Assembly (NCBI GenBank): GCA_902575095.1
Contig: CACGPY010000002.1
Location: 1 to 64,000 of the forward strand
Origin: an uncultured Pelagibacteraceae bacterium
Lineage (GTDB): Bacteria > Pseudomonadota > Alphaproteobacteria > Pelagibacterales > Pelagibacteraceae
Length of the DNA stretch: 64,000 nucleotides
Reading direction: 5' to 3'
Under the pieces are notes generated by a model. The model was not told the origin of the DNA, ran no database searches, and saw only the letters and a program-made list of their open reading frames with translations. Shown here one piece after another: positions 11,688-22,247 of this stretch (positions are counted from its first letter, which is position 1; each line of letters begins with the position of its first letter). The translations under genes were made by a program, and so were the position numbers.

Positions 11688-13727
11688 TTATTCTAAATTG
11701 ATAATATCAGCTTTATCAAAAAGTTTTAAAAGAAAAGAATATTTTTTTAGATCGATCTGACTATTAATATTTTTCACGTAATTCTCCGCTAATCTAAACA
11801 AATCTTCATGATGTAAGGGATCGGCGAATTTAAAGTTTTTGATACCGCTTTGCTGATACCCTATTAGGTCACCAAAACCTCTTAATTTTAAGTCTTCTTC
11901 GGCGATGAAAAATCCATCATCTGAACTTTTTAGAATCTTAATTCTTTTAATTGCATTTTTAGTTAAACCATCTTTAAACAGCAAAATACATGTTCCTTGT
12001 CTATCGCCTCTTCCTACTCTGCCTCTTAATTGGTGTAATTGAGCTAATCCAAATTTATTTGCATTTTCTATAATTATTAAATTTGCGTTTGGAAAATCAA
12101 TTCCAACTTCAATAACAGTTGTAGATACAAGAATAGAAATTTTTTTTTCTAAAAACCCTTTTAAAATTTCCTGCTTTTTCTCTTTTGTTAGAGCTCCATG
12201 TATTAAACCAACTTTATTACCAAATTTTTTCTTTATTAGTTCAAATTTTTTTTTAGCAGAGGAATAATCTAAAAATGACGACTCCTCTATTAAAGGACAA
12301 ACCCAAAAAATTTGATTTTCCAATAAAATTTGTTTTTGAATATATGGCCATAACTCTTCCATTTTTTTTTCTGGTTTACTTAATGTAATTATCCTCTTTC
12401 TCTTAGAAGGCTTCTCAGTAATTTTTGAAATGTCCATATCTCCGTAAAGTGACATCATCATTGTTCTAGGTATTGGTGTCGCAGACATAAGTAATACGTC
12501 ACAATTTTCTCCACCTTTTTTAGCAAGATCACTTCTTTGTTTAACTCCAAACTTATGTTGTTCATCAATTACTACTAATCCTAATTTACTAAAACTAATT
12601 TTTTTTTGGAATATTGCATGTGTACCAATTATAAGTTTTATTCTTCCATTTGATAGATTATTTAAAATTTCTTTTCTTTTTTTATATTCAGTTTTTCCTG
12701 TTAAAAAATCTATTTTAATGTTATTTTTTTTAAATATTTTTTTTGAAAGTTCGTAATGTTGTTTAGCTAATATTTCTGTAGGACTCATTAAAGCACACTG
12801 ATGACCGCTTTTAATAACATTTATAATTGCTAATAATGAAACAATTGTTTTGCCAGAGCCAACATCACCTTGAACAATTCTAAACATTCTTTTATTACTT
12901 AATAAATCAGAATTTATTTGCTCGAGAACAATTCTTTGACTTTTAGTTAATTCAAATGGTAGATTGTGAATAATTGTCTTCGAATAGATATTATTAAAAT
13001 TTTTTGGAATTTTATTTTTTTTAATTCGTTTTCGATTCTCAGATAACGTTAGAAAATTTGCTAAAAGCTCATCAAAAACAATTCTTCGAAAACTTTTTGA
13101 GTTATTGTCTTTAGCATCGTTTGAAGAATGAAGTTTTTTTATACTATCATTCCAGCCAATTAAATTATTTTTGTTAATAAAATCAGTTTCTAACCAGTCA
13201 CTAATTAATGGAATATTATTAATTACCTCTTCGCTAATTGAACGATATTTCTTTTCATTTATACCCTTAGTTAAATTATATTTGGGTATATTTCTAACAA
13301 CATATTGTTCATTGTCTAATGTTGTCACGTAGTCTGGATTTGTAATTTGATATTTTTTATTAAAAAAATTAACTTTTCCACTTATTATAACCCATTTATT
13401 TAATGGAAATAATTTTCTTAGATAACCTTCACGACTATTGAAATATACAATATCAATTTTACCATTATCATCTACACAAGTAATTTTATTCGGTAAATTT
13501 CGAATCCTAGGAAAATTCAATTTTTTAACAAGTACTTTTATAGATTGAATTTTGCCAACTACTAGTTGATTTAATTTTACAATTTTTGATCTATCCGTTT
13601 CAGAATAAGGTAAATGAAGAATTATATCTTTAATTTTTTCAATTCGTTTTTTTTTTAAATATTTTGATAATTGAAGACCCACACCTTTAATTGTGTTAAT
13701 TTCATTAAGTATAAAATCTTTTTTCAT
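11688..13727 (-). CDS. recG: ATP-dependent DNA helicase RecG
   Basis: Helicase motifs 'RIVQGDVGSGKTIVS', 'DEQHKFGVKQR', 'LLMSATPIPRTM', 'QLHQLRGRVGRG'. Confidence 0.96.
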   Translation of the reverse strand: MKKDFILNEINTIKGVGLQLSKYLKKKRIEKIKDIILHLPYSETDRSKIVKLNQLVVGKIQSIKVLVKKLNFPRIRNLPNKITCVDDNGKIDIVYFNSREGYLRKLFPLNKWVIISGKVNFFNKKYQITNPDYVTTLDNEQYVVRNIPKYNLTKGINEKKYRSISEEVINNIPLISDWLETDFINKNNLIGWNDSIKKLHSSNDAKDNNSKSFRRIVFDELLANFLTLSENRKRIKKNKIPKNFNNIYSKTIIHNLPFELTKSQRIVLEQINSDLLSNKRMFRIVQGDVGSGKTIVSLLAIINVIKSGHQCALMSPTEILAKQHYELSKKIFKKNNIKIDFLTGKTEYKKRKEILNNLSNGRIKLIIGTHAIFQKKISFSKLGLVVIDEQHKFGVKQRSDLAKKGGENCDVLLMSATPIPRTMMMSLYGDMDISKITEKPSKRKRIITLSKPEKKMEELWPYIQKQILLENQIFWVCPLIEESSFLDYSSAKKKFELIKKKFGNKVGLIHGALTKEKKQEILKGFLEKKISILVSTTVIEVGIDFPNANLIIIENANKFGLAQLHQLRGRVGRGDRQGTCILLFKDGLTKNAIKRIKILKSSDDGFFIAEEDLKLRGFGDLIGYQQSGIKNFKFADPLHHEDLFRLAENYVKNINSQIDLKKYSFLLKLFDKADIINLE

Positions 13728-13759
13728 ATATTCAGTTAAATTATGTATAATATAATTTT

Positions 13760-14017
13760 ATGAACAATAAATTAGAAATATTAAAAAAAAGATTAATTTA
13801 TAGGGCAGGTTACCGTGGCACTAAAGAAATGGATATCTTATTGAGTTCTTTTGTTAATAAAAATATCGAGCACTTTGATGAAAACCTTCTTAATGAATTA
13901 GATAATTTCTTAAATTTTGAAGATGATGTAATCTTGAACTTTTATAATCATGAAATTGTTAAAAATGAAATTGATAAAAATAAAATTTCAAAAATTTTTA
14001 AGAAATTCAAATTATAA
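13760..14017 (+). CDS. sdhE: Succinate dehydrogenase assembly factor SdhE family
   Basis: 'RAGYRGTKEMDILL' (RGxxE motif), 85 aa. Confidence 0.88.
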   Translation: MNNKLEILKKRLIYRAGYRGTKEMDILLSSFVNKNIEHFDENLLNELDNFLNFEDDVILNFYNHEIVKNEIDKNKISKIFKKFKL

Positions 14018-14107
14018 TGGCGGAGAGGGTGGGATTCGAACCCACGAACGAGTTGCCCCGTTGCTGGTTTTCAAGACCAGTGCTTTCAACCGCTCAGCCA
14101 CCTCTCC
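14018..14107 (-). tRNA. tRNA-Ser (anticodon TGA), CCA encoded
   Basis: Reverse complement ggagaggtggctgagcggttgaaagcactggtcttgaaaaccag...ttcgaatcccaccctctccgcca; long variable arm; anticodon loop CTTGAAA. Confidence 0.95.
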
Positions 14108-14199
14108 TTGAATTTAATTAAGTTTCTTTAATACTATCAAAGCGATAAAATAACAATAAATAAGTAGTAATATGTTAATCTAGTTAATGAGCAATAATT

Positions 14200-15207
14200 A
14201 TGATAGTTAGAAAAATGATTAAATTATTTCTTAATTTATTATTTTTTTATATTTTTATTACACCTTCTATCGCTGCAGAGGATTTCAATAAGTGGTCTGA
14301 AAAATTTCAGTCAAGAGCGATCAATTCAGGAATTTCAGAAAGTGTGGTTAAAGATATAATGTCCAAAGCGAAATTTTTGCCCAAGGTGATAGAATATGAT
14401 CGTTATCAACCTGAATTTTACGAAGACACATTTACCTATATTAAAAAACGTTCGTCAAAACGTAAAATAAAAGAGGGTTTAAAATTATATAGTCAAGAGA
14501 AGTCTACGATTGAAACAGTCGAAAAGGATTTTAAGGTGGAAAAAGAATTATTATTAGCTTTAATGGGTATCGAAACAAATTTTGGAAAATATTTAGGAAA
14601 AATGGATATAATTTCCTCTCTTGCTACACTCAGTTTTGATAAACGTAGAAGTGAATTTTTTACTGAGGAATTACTAATTTTACTAAGTTTAGTTGATAAA
14701 AAAATAATAGATAGGAACATATTATACGGTTCTTGGGCTGGAGCTTTTGGAAATTTTCAGTTTATGCCACGTACCATAAGAAATTACGCAATTGATTATA
14801 ACAACAATAAAACAATTGAATTAAAAAAAATAGAGGACTCATTTGCATCAGCAGCTAACTATTTAAAAACCATAGGATGGAAAAAAAATCAACCATGTTT
14901 TTACAAGATTGAATTAAATGAAAATATTCCAAAAAAATATTTAAATTCATCAGCAAGAAAAATTAAAAATAAAAGAAATGTTTCATTTTTAAAAAAATAT
15001 ATAAAAAATTTTGATGAATTAAATATCAAAAATAACCCAAAAGCAGCCATAATAATTCCCGATAAAGATATTATTCCTGGTTCGGAAACTTTATCGCCAG
15101 CGTATATAATTTTTGATAATTATGAAAAAATTTTAAATTGGAATAGATCTTTAAGATTTGCTTTAGCCGTCTGCACATTAAAAGAAAGCTTTAAAAATGA
15201 AATATAG
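14200..15207 (+). CDS. Lytic murein transglycosylase (MltB family)
   Basis: 'LLALMGIETNFGKYLG' and 'GSWAGAFGNFQFMPRTIRNYAID' motifs; signal peptide. Confidence 0.92.
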   Translation: MIVRKMIKLFLNLLFFYIFITPSIAAEDFNKWSEKFQSRAINSGISESVVKDIMSKAKFLPKVIEYDRYQPEFYEDTFTYIKKRSSKRKIKEGLKLYSQEKSTIETVEKDFKVEKELLLALMGIETNFGKYLGKMDIISSLATLSFDKRRSEFFTEELLILLSLVDKKIIDRNILYGSWAGAFGNFQFMPRTIRNYAIDYNNNKTIELKKIEDSFASAANYLKTIGWKKNQPCFYKIELNENIPKKYLNSSARKIKNKRNVSFLKKYIKNFDELNIKNNPKAAIIIPDKDIIPGSETLSPAYIIFDNYEKILNWNRSLRFALAVCTLKESFKNEI

Positions 15208-15934
15208 TTTATTTTTTTTAATTTTTTTGTTGGTATCGTGTTCTCAAAACTTGAATTCTTTAAATAAAAAAAAAATTTACACAGCTAAAGGGTTTGCATA
15301 TGTCTATAATGATTATGATTCTGATAAAAAAATTATAAAGGGAAAAATGAATAATGACAAAATGCAAATTTCTCATCAGAATTTAAGAATAGGAACCTTA
15401 CTTCGTGTTACAAATTTAAAAAACAAAAAAAATGTCGTTCTTAAGAATGAAAGAAGAATTAAATACCCTGATTTTTATAAGATTTTGATAACTGATGCAG
15501 TAGCACAAGATCTTAATTTGAGCGCAGATTTACCATTAGTAGAGATTGTGGAAATTAAAAAAAATAAATCATTTGTTGCAAAAAAAGCTAAAATATATTC
15601 TGAAGAGAAAAAATTACCTTCGAAAGCACCAGTTGCATCCGTACAAATTTCTAATATTTCAAAAAATAAAAAAATTAATTTAAAAAAATCAAAGGACAAA
15701 ATTTATATCTTAATAGGGTCTTTTTATTCTACAAACACCGCAAAATTTTTAAAAGACAGAATATTAAAAGAACAGCCAAATTTAAGTCATAAAAAATTAA
15801 AAATAAAGAAAATAAATAATAAAGAAACACAAGTTTTATCAGGTCCTTATAACTCTGTTAATTTACTAAAAAATGACTACATTAAGCTAAAAAGCTTAGG
15901 ATTCGAAGAATTGGATATTTTTTTAAATGAATAA
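15197..15934 (+). CDS. RlpA-like lipoprotein with C-terminal SPOR domain
   Basis: Lipobox 'LLVSC'; degenerate double-psi barrel region; 'YILIGSFYSTNTAKFLKDRI...VLSGPYNS' SPOR repeat. Confidence 0.75.
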   Translation: MKYSLFFLIFLLVSCSQNLNSLNKKKIYTAKGFAYVYNDYDSDKKIIKGKMNNDKMQISHQNLRIGTLLRVTNLKNKKNVVLKNERRIKYPDFYKILITDAVAQDLNLSADLPLVEIVEIKKNKSFVAKKAKIYSEEKKLPSKAPVASVQISNISKNKKINLKKSKDKIYILIGSFYSTNTAKFLKDRILKEQPNLSHKKLKIKKINNKETQVLSGPYNSVNLLKNDYIKLKSLGFEELDIFLNE

Positions 15935-17075
15935 AATTTTATTTTTTATAATTATTTTTTTAAATTTAATTTCTAACTTAACAGCTAACCCTAATTTACA
16001 AGCAAGAACAGGTATTTTAATTGATTATCACTCTGATGAAATTTTGTACGAACTAGACCCAGACTCACAGATCTATCCAGCTTCCATGACAAAGATCATG
16101 ACATCTATTATAGCATTTGATTTATTAGAAAAAAATAAACTTTCACTTGATGATAAATTTACAGTTTCAGAAAATGCTTGGAGATTATCTCAAGCTGGAT
16201 ATTCATCAATGTTTATTATGATTAACGATCAAGTATCTGTTGAAAATTTACTGAAGGGTATAATTATAGCTTCAGGTAACGACGCGTGTGTTGCTTTAGC
16301 GGAAGGAATAGCTGGATCAGAAGAAAATTTTGCAGATATGATGAATGAGAAAGCAGAAGAAATAGGCATGATGTCAACTAATTTTACAAATTCATCAGGT
16401 ATTAACGATCCAGATAATATTTCCACGGTAAGAGATATTGCTATTATGTCAAAATATCTGATTCAAAATTACCCAAGTTACTATGAATTATTTGCTGAAA
16501 AAACATTTACATGGGATAGAACTGGAGGTGAACCAATTAAGCAAGGAAACCGAAATCCATTATTATACAAAAATGTTGGAGTGGATGGTGTAAAAACTGG
16601 TTATCTAGCAGTAGAAAAATACTCCTTAGCAAGCACGATGAAAAAGAACGATAGAAGAATAATATCGGTAGCGTCAGGTTTTGAGACAAAAAATGCTAGA
16701 AGCTTGGAATCTTTAAAATTACTTAATTGGGGTTTTAGAAACACTAATACATTTGAAATTTCAAAAAAAAATTTAACTATTTTTGAACTAGACACATGGT
16801 TAGGCAAAAAAGATAAAATTCAAGCTACCTCAAAAGAAGATTATTATATAACAATCAATAAAAAAGATATCAGATATTTAACTGTTTCATTAGAATATGA
16901 TGGACCTATTTTAGCTCCGATTAGCAAAGGTGAACAAGTGGCAAATATTATCATTTCAAAAAAAGATAATGTTATTAAGAGATTACCTCTTTATGCATCT
17001 GAAGATTTAAAAAAAGTTAATTTTTTTAAAAGCTTATTAATATCTCTAAATTATTTGATTTGGGGAGATGTTTAA
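15927..17075 (+). CDS. D-alanyl-D-alanine carboxypeptidase (S11 family)
   Basis: SxxK 'YPASMTKIMTSI', SxN 'ASGNDACVALAE', KTG 'GVDGVKTGYLA'. Confidence 0.95.
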   Translation: MNKILFFIIIFLNLISNLTANPNLQARTGILIDYHSDEILYELDPDSQIYPASMTKIMTSIIAFDLLEKNKLSLDDKFTVSENAWRLSQAGYSSMFIMINDQVSVENLLKGIIIASGNDACVALAEGIAGSEENFADMMNEKAEEIGMMSTNFTNSSGINDPDNISTVRDIAIMSKYLIQNYPSYYELFAEKTFTWDRTGGEPIKQGNRNPLLYKNVGVDGVKTGYLAVEKYSLASTMKKNDRRIISVASGFETKNARSLESLKLLNWGFRNTNTFEISKKNLTIFELDTWLGKKDKIQATSKEDYYITINKKDIRYLTVSLEYDGPILAPISKGEQVANIIISKKDNVIKRLPLYASEDLKKVNFFKSLLISLNYLIWGDV

Positions 17076-17715
17076 AAAGAAATCCTTATTAATTGTTTTT
17101 GAAGGAGTTGAAGGTTGTGGAAAATCCTACCAAAGTAAGAAACTCTTTAACAAATTAAAAAAAAAAAAGATAGATACAATTATTACCAGAGAACCAGGTG
17201 GAACTAAAAGTGCTGAATTAATAAGAAATTTAATTTTAAAAGATTATTTCTTAAAAAATAATAAAGATAAATTTGATAAGTATACAGATACTCTTTTGTA
17301 TTTGGCTGCTAGAAATGAACATATAAAAAATAAAATAAAACCAGCTCTTCTAAAAAAAAAAATAGTAATTTGTGACAGATTTATTGACTCAACAATAGCT
17401 TACCAAGTTTATGGTAAAAAAGTAGATGCAAAATTTATAAATAACATTCATAAAAAAATTTTATCTGGCATTAGACCAGATCTTGTTTTTGTTCTAAAGG
17501 TGTCACAAAAAATATCTAGAATAAGACTGATTAAAAGAAAATCTAAGAATCGTTATGATAATTTTGCTCGATCTTTTTACATCAAAGCTCAAAAATCATT
17601 TATTAAAATTGCAAAAAATAAAAAAAATTATTTCGTGCTTGACTCTTCTAATAATGACAATTCACTTGAAGAAAAGATTTTCGAAATCACAAAAAGACAT
17701 TTAGGCATTAAATGA
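17068..17715 (+). CDS. tmk: Thymidylate kinase
   Basis: 'IVFEGVEGCGKSYQSKKL', 'TREPGGTKSAELIR', 'DRFIDSTIAYQ'. Confidence 0.96.
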   Translation: MFKKKSLLIVFEGVEGCGKSYQSKKLFNKLKKKKIDTIITREPGGTKSAELIRNLILKDYFLKNNKDKFDKYTDTLLYLAARNEHIKNKIKPALLKKKIVICDRFIDSTIAYQVYGKKVDAKFINNIHKKILSGIRPDLVFVLKVSQKISRIRLIKRKSKNRYDNFARSFYIKAQKSFIKIAKNKKNYFVLDSSNNDNSLEEKIFEITKRHLGIK

Positions 17716-18647
17716 ATTATCCTAATTTTTTTTCTTCCAAAAATTCTTTAATTTTGTTTGGATTAAATGATCACTTCAATTTTTTGTCCAATCTTCACTT
17801 AAAAAAAAACTTACCGAAAGTTATGTTATTTACTGGCAATAAAGGGTCCGGTAAGTCTACACTGATTAATCATTTTCTTTTTTCCATATTTGACACTGAA
17901 AATTATGATAAAAAAAATACCTCTTTGGATGAGAAGTCAAAATTTCTTGTCAAATTCAAAAATGATATTTTTTCAAATATAATTTATATTAGTGGTTCAA
18001 GTTTTAGAACTGTAAAAATAGATGATATTAGAAACTTAAAAAATAGAATATATCAATCCACAATACACAACAAAGAAAGATTTATAATTCTCGATGACGT
18101 TGAACAATTTAATCAAAATAGTCTTAATGCTTTACTTAAAATAATTGAGGAACCTACGAATAAAAACTATTTTTTTCTTATTAACAATAAATCAAAAAAG
18201 TTGTTAGAAACTGTAAAATCAAGAACATTAGAAATTAAGCTTATTTTGAATGAAGATCAAAGATTAAAAATCATAGATAATTTAATCAAAATTTTTAAAT
18301 TAGATTTGGTGCTTGATCCTCAATCTTCTCAATTAACCCCAGGAAATTTTGTCAAATTTAATTATATCTCAAAGGAATTTAATATTTCTCCGCTTGGCGA
18401 TTTTATGGAAAATCTCTCTTTATTATTAAACTTATATAAAAAGAGTAAAGATATTATATTTATAAATATAGCTTATTTTGTAGCTGATTTTTATTTTGAT
18501 TATTTAAGGAAAAAAAAACTTTTAAATAATGAGAGAATTTATGAAGTGAAAAACTTTATTTTTGATAATTTGAGCAATTATATATCATACAATATTAATC
18601 AAAATTCACTGTTAAATGCTATAAATTCAAAATTAAATTATGAATAA
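17712..18647 (+). CDS. holB: DNA polymerase III subunit delta'
   Basis: AAA+ P-loop '[17 protein letters not shown]', 'NSLNALLKIIEEPTNKNYFFLI'; follows tmk. Confidence 0.9.
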   Translation: MNYPNFFSSKNSLILFGLNDHFNFLSNLHLKKNLPKVMLFTGNKGSGKSTLINHFLFSIFDTENYDKKNTSLDEKSKFLVKFKNDIFSNIIYISGSSFRTVKIDDIRNLKNRIYQSTIHNKERFIILDDVEQFNQNSLNALLKIIEEPTNKNYFFLINNKSKKLLETVKSRTLEIKLILNEDQRLKIIDNLIKIFKLDLVLDPQSSQLTPGNFVKFNYISKEFNISPLGDFMENLSLLLNLYKKSKDIIFINIAYFVADFYFDYLRKKKLLNNERIYEVKNFIFDNLSNYISYNINQNSLLNAINSKLNYE

Positions 18648-20181
18648 AAATTTCTATATTACAACACCTATATATTATCCATCAGGCAAGCCACATATGG
18701 GACATGCTTATTCTAGTATTGTAGCTGATATATTTGCTCGTTTTAAAAGATTAGAAAACTACAAAGTTTTATTTTTAACGGGAACTGACGAACATGGTCA
18801 GAAAATACAAAAAGAGGCAAAAAAAAATGATAAAGATCCAAAAATATTTTGTGATGAATTATCCGAAACGTTTAGGTCACTCACAAAAATATTAAATTTA
18901 TCTAATGATGATTTTATCAGAACAACTGAAAAACGTCATCACAAATCTGTTATTGAAATATGGAATAGACTTGTTAATTCAGGAGATATTTATTTAGATA
19001 AATATAGTGGTTGGTATTCTGTTTCAGATGAAGCATTTTATGATGAAGATGAGATAGAAAATAAAAATGGTAAAAAAATATCTAAATCCTCTGGTTCTTT
19101 AGTTGAGTGGTTAGAAGAGGAGTCATATTTTTTTAAATTATCTGCTTGGTCACAAAAACTTTTAGAATTTTATAAAAAAAATCCTGATTTTATTCTTCCT
19201 GTATCCAGAAAAAATGAAGTTATTAAATTTGTAGAAAAAGGATTGAAAGACTTATCTATAAGCAGAACATCATTTACGTGGGGAATACCCGTTCCTAAAG
19301 ATAAAAAACATGTAATATACGTTTGGTTAGATGCTTTAACTAATTATATTAGTGCTTTAAATTTTCCAAATATAGAAGATAAAAAATATAAAGATTTTTG
19401 GCCAGCAGATGTTCATATTATTGGCAAAGATATTTTAAGGTTTCATGCTGTATTTTGGCCAGCTTTTTTGTTGGCTGCAAAACTACCTTTGCCTAAAAGA
19501 GTATTTGGGCACGGCTGGATACTTTCTGATGATAAAAAAATGTCAAAATCGCTAGGAAACATTTTAGATCCTTTAGAAATCATAAATAAATATGGCATTG
19601 ATCAATTACGATACTATCTAGTAAAAGAAGTTTCACTTGGCAATGATGGATCAATTTCATTAGAAAACTTAAAAAACTGTATTAATAATGATTTAGCTAA
19701 CAATTATGGAAATCTTTGCCAAAGAGTTTTTTCTTTCATAAAGAAAAACTGTGATAATAAAATACCAATTAATTCTAAATTAAACAAATCTGATAAAAGA
19801 CTATTAGATAATTTGAAAAATAGTGTACCAGAACTTATATCTTTAATGAACAATCAAGAATTAAATGAATACATAAAAAAAGTTGTAAGCTTTTCTTTTG
19901 ACGCCAATAAGTATTTTAATGATTCAGAACCGTGGGCAGTAAAAAAAAAGGACCCAGAAAGAATGAATGCAATATTATTTACTATTGTAGAGCAGATAAA
20001 AAACATTAGTATATTGCTAAATCCTATAATTCCTAATGCTACAAACAAAGTACTTAATATGATTAATATACCAGTTGAAAATATAAGAATTGATAAAATT
20101 AAAGATGAAAATATTTTAAATAATAAAAAGGAATTAGGTAATTTAGAAATATTATTTACTAAAATTGAAGATGATAATTGA
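18640..20181 (+). CDS. metG: Methionyl-tRNA synthetase
   Basis: 'TTPIYYPSGKPHMGHAYSSI', 'DEHGQKI', 'KKMSKSLGN'. Confidence 0.97.
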   Translation: MNKNFYITTPIYYPSGKPHMGHAYSSIVADIFARFKRLENYKVLFLTGTDEHGQKIQKEAKKNDKDPKIFCDELSETFRSLTKILNLSNDDFIRTTEKRHHKSVIEIWNRLVNSGDIYLDKYSGWYSVSDEAFYDEDEIENKNGKKISKSSGSLVEWLEEESYFFKLSAWSQKLLEFYKKNPDFILPVSRKNEVIKFVEKGLKDLSISRTSFTWGIPVPKDKKHVIYVWLDALTNYISALNFPNIEDKKYKDFWPADVHIIGKDILRFHAVFWPAFLLAAKLPLPKRVFGHGWILSDDKKMSKSLGNILDPLEIINKYGIDQLRYYLVKEVSLGNDGSISLENLKNCINNDLANNYGNLCQRVFSFIKKNCDNKIPINSKLNKSDKRLLDNLKNSVPELISLMNNQELNEYIKKVVSFSFDANKYFNDSEPWAVKKKDPERMNAILFTIVEQIKNISILLNPIIPNATNKVLNMINIPVENIRIDKIKDENILNNKKELGNLEILFTKIEDDN

Positions 20182-20947
20182 TTCTCACTGCCATTTAACT
20201 TACGAACCTATGTCTAATTCACTAAATGAGACTATTGATAGAGCAAATCAAGATGGCGTAAAATATATTTTAACAATTTCAACTGAGGATAAGAGTTATA
20301 ATAAAATTATAAATATTATTACAAAACACAAATGTGTTTTTGGAACTTATGGTATTCATCCTCATGAAGCAAAATCACACCAACATATAAAGGCTTCAGA
20401 CATAATTGAAAAGGTTAATTTAAATAAAAAGGTCATTGGTATTGGTGAGACAGGTTTAGATTTTTATTACAATCATTCAGAAAAAAATGATCAAATAAAT
20501 TGCTTTGAAGAGCATATCTATGCCGCCCAAGAAAAGAACTTACCAATAATCGTTCATACTAGGTCAGCTGAAAAAGAAACTTTTAAAATTTTAGAAAAAC
20601 ATTTAAAGAAAAAACATTTCAAAATATTAATTCATTGTTTTACTGGTTCTAGAGAATTTGCGTTTAAATTGATAGATTTAGGAGCTTATATTTCAGCTAG
20701 TGGGGTAGTGACTTTTAAAAAGTCTTTAGATTTAGCGAATACATTCAGAGATCTACCAAATAACAAAATTTTAGTTGAAACTGATGCTCCTTATCTTTCT
20801 CCTGTTCCCCTAAGAGGTAAGCCAAATGAACCAAGTTATATAATACATACAGTTAAATTTTTGTCAGATCTTAAAAAAATTTCTTTTGAAGAGTTCTCTG
20901 AAACTACTTCAAATAATTTCTTCAATTTATTTGGTAAGCTAAATTGA
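20165..20947 (+). CDS. tatD: TatD family deoxyribonuclease
   Basis: 'IDSHCHL', 'GETGLDFYY', 'VHTRSAEKET', 'HCFTGS', 'ETDAPYLSP'. Confidence 0.95.
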   Translation: MKMIIDSHCHLTYEPMSNSLNETIDRANQDGVKYILTISTEDKSYNKIINIITKHKCVFGTYGIHPHEAKSHQHIKASDIIEKVNLNKKVIGIGETGLDFYYNHSEKNDQINCFEEHIYAAQEKNLPIIVHTRSAEKETFKILEKHLKKKHFKILIHCFTGSREFAFKLIDLGAYISASGVVTFKKSLDLANTFRDLPNNKILVETDAPYLSPVPLRGKPNEPSYIIHTVKFLSDLKKISFEEFSETTSNNFFNLFGKLN

Positions 20948-21711
20948 AAAATAAATTCACTATTCTTGGATGCGGAAGTTCGCTAGGCTCTCCATGGATT
21001 ACTAGCTATACAGGTAAACTAAAAAAAAATTCAAAAAATCAAAGAACTAGATGTTGCGCCCATATTCAAAAAGGAAACTTATCGGTTCTTATTGATACAT
21101 CGCCAGATATTAAACATCAATTTTTAAAAAACAAAATAAAAACGTTAGACTCTATTATTTACACTCATGAACACGCAGACCAAACTGCAGGCATTTTTGA
21201 GATGAGACCATTTTATTGGAAAAACAAATCTAAAATACCAATTTACGGCAGTTCCAGAACTATAAGAGCTTTAAAAAAAAGTTATAAGTTTTGTTTTGTA
21301 AATAAACATGGATATAAGCCAATTATGAAGGCTAATATTATTAATAAAAATTTTTCAATAAGAAAAGGAGTAAATAAATTATCTATAATATCATTTGAAG
21401 TTAATCACGGATTAATTAATGCAACTGGATATGTAATGGAGAAAATTGGTTATTTGAGTGATTGTAATAATGTACCAAAAAAAAATTTAACTTATCTTAA
21501 AAATCTAGATTACTTAATAGTTGATTGTCTAAAAATTGATAAACATCCATCTCATTTTAATTTTGAGTCTGCTATGGATTTAATAAATCTTATTAGGCCA
21601 AAAAAAGCTATACTTACTAATCTGCATACTGATTTAGATTATTTTGAATTAAAAAATAAATTACCAAGAAATATAATCCCTGCTTATGATGGATTAAGCT
21701 TTTCTTTTTAA
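20944..21711 (+). CDS. MBL-fold metal-dependent hydrolase (PhnP-like)
   Basis: 'GCGSSLGSPW', 'YTHEHADQTAGI', 'HPSHFNFESA', 'LTNLHTDLDY'. Confidence 0.88.
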   Translation: MKNKFTILGCGSSLGSPWITSYTGKLKKNSKNQRTRCCAHIQKGNLSVLIDTSPDIKHQFLKNKIKTLDSIIYTHEHADQTAGIFEMRPFYWKNKSKIPIYGSSRTIRALKKSYKFCFVNKHGYKPIMKANIINKNFSIRKGVNKLSIISFEVNHGLINATGYVMEKIGYLSDCNNVPKKNLTYLKNLDYLIVDCLKIDKHPSHFNFESAMDLINLIRPKKAILTNLHTDLDYFELKNKLPRNIIPAYDGLSFSF

Positions 21712-22247
21712 ATTAGCTTTTCTATTGCTTTTCTAAACTTTTCTGAGGATGGTTTTGTGATCGAGGAAAATGTATTAGCTACTTTTCCGTCTTTCCCTAC
21801 TATAATTTTGTGAAAATTCCATTTAGGAATTGCACTATTTCCATAATTTTCTCTAGCCCATTTAAAAAAAGGGTGTGCATTTTTTCCTAATACATCAATT
21901 TTTTCAGTCATTGGAAAATTAATATTGAAATTTGTTTCGCAAAAATCTTTGATTTCCTTATTAGAACCCGGTTCTTGTTTAAAATTATTTGTAGGAACAC
22001 CAATTATCACAACATTTTTATCTTTATAATCTTCCCAAACTTTTTGAAGATCAGAGTATTGTGGTGTAAATCCACATCTAGATGCTACATTTACCACTAC
22101 TAAAACTTTATTTTCATAATCAGCTAGGTTAATTTGCTTACCATCGATACCATTAAATTTAAAATTATATGCAATTTCAGCGTATGTTTTTGAGCCCATG
22201 CTAAATAATCCAAACATAATTATTAAAAATAGATATTTTTTAATCAT
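21708..22247 (-). CDS. Glutathione peroxidase family protein, secreted
   Basis: 'VNVASRCGFTPQYSDLQ', 'PKWNFHKIIVGKDG'; N-terminal signal. Confidence 0.93.
   Translation of the reverse strand: MIKKYLFLIIMFGLFSMGSKTYAEIAYNFKFNGIDGKQINLADYENKVLVVVNVASRCGFTPQYSDLQKVWEDYKDKNVVIIGVPTNNFKQEPGSNKEIKDFCETNFNINFPMTEKIDVLGKNAHPFFKWARENYGNSAIPKWNFHKIIVGKDGKVANTFSSITKPSSEKFRKAIEKLI

Noticed and set aside
14165-14174. TAGTAATATG, matching 10 nt of the right arm of the integrase dyad
   Set aside because: Only one half-arm matches and no partner arm is present; expected by chance in AT-rich DNA.
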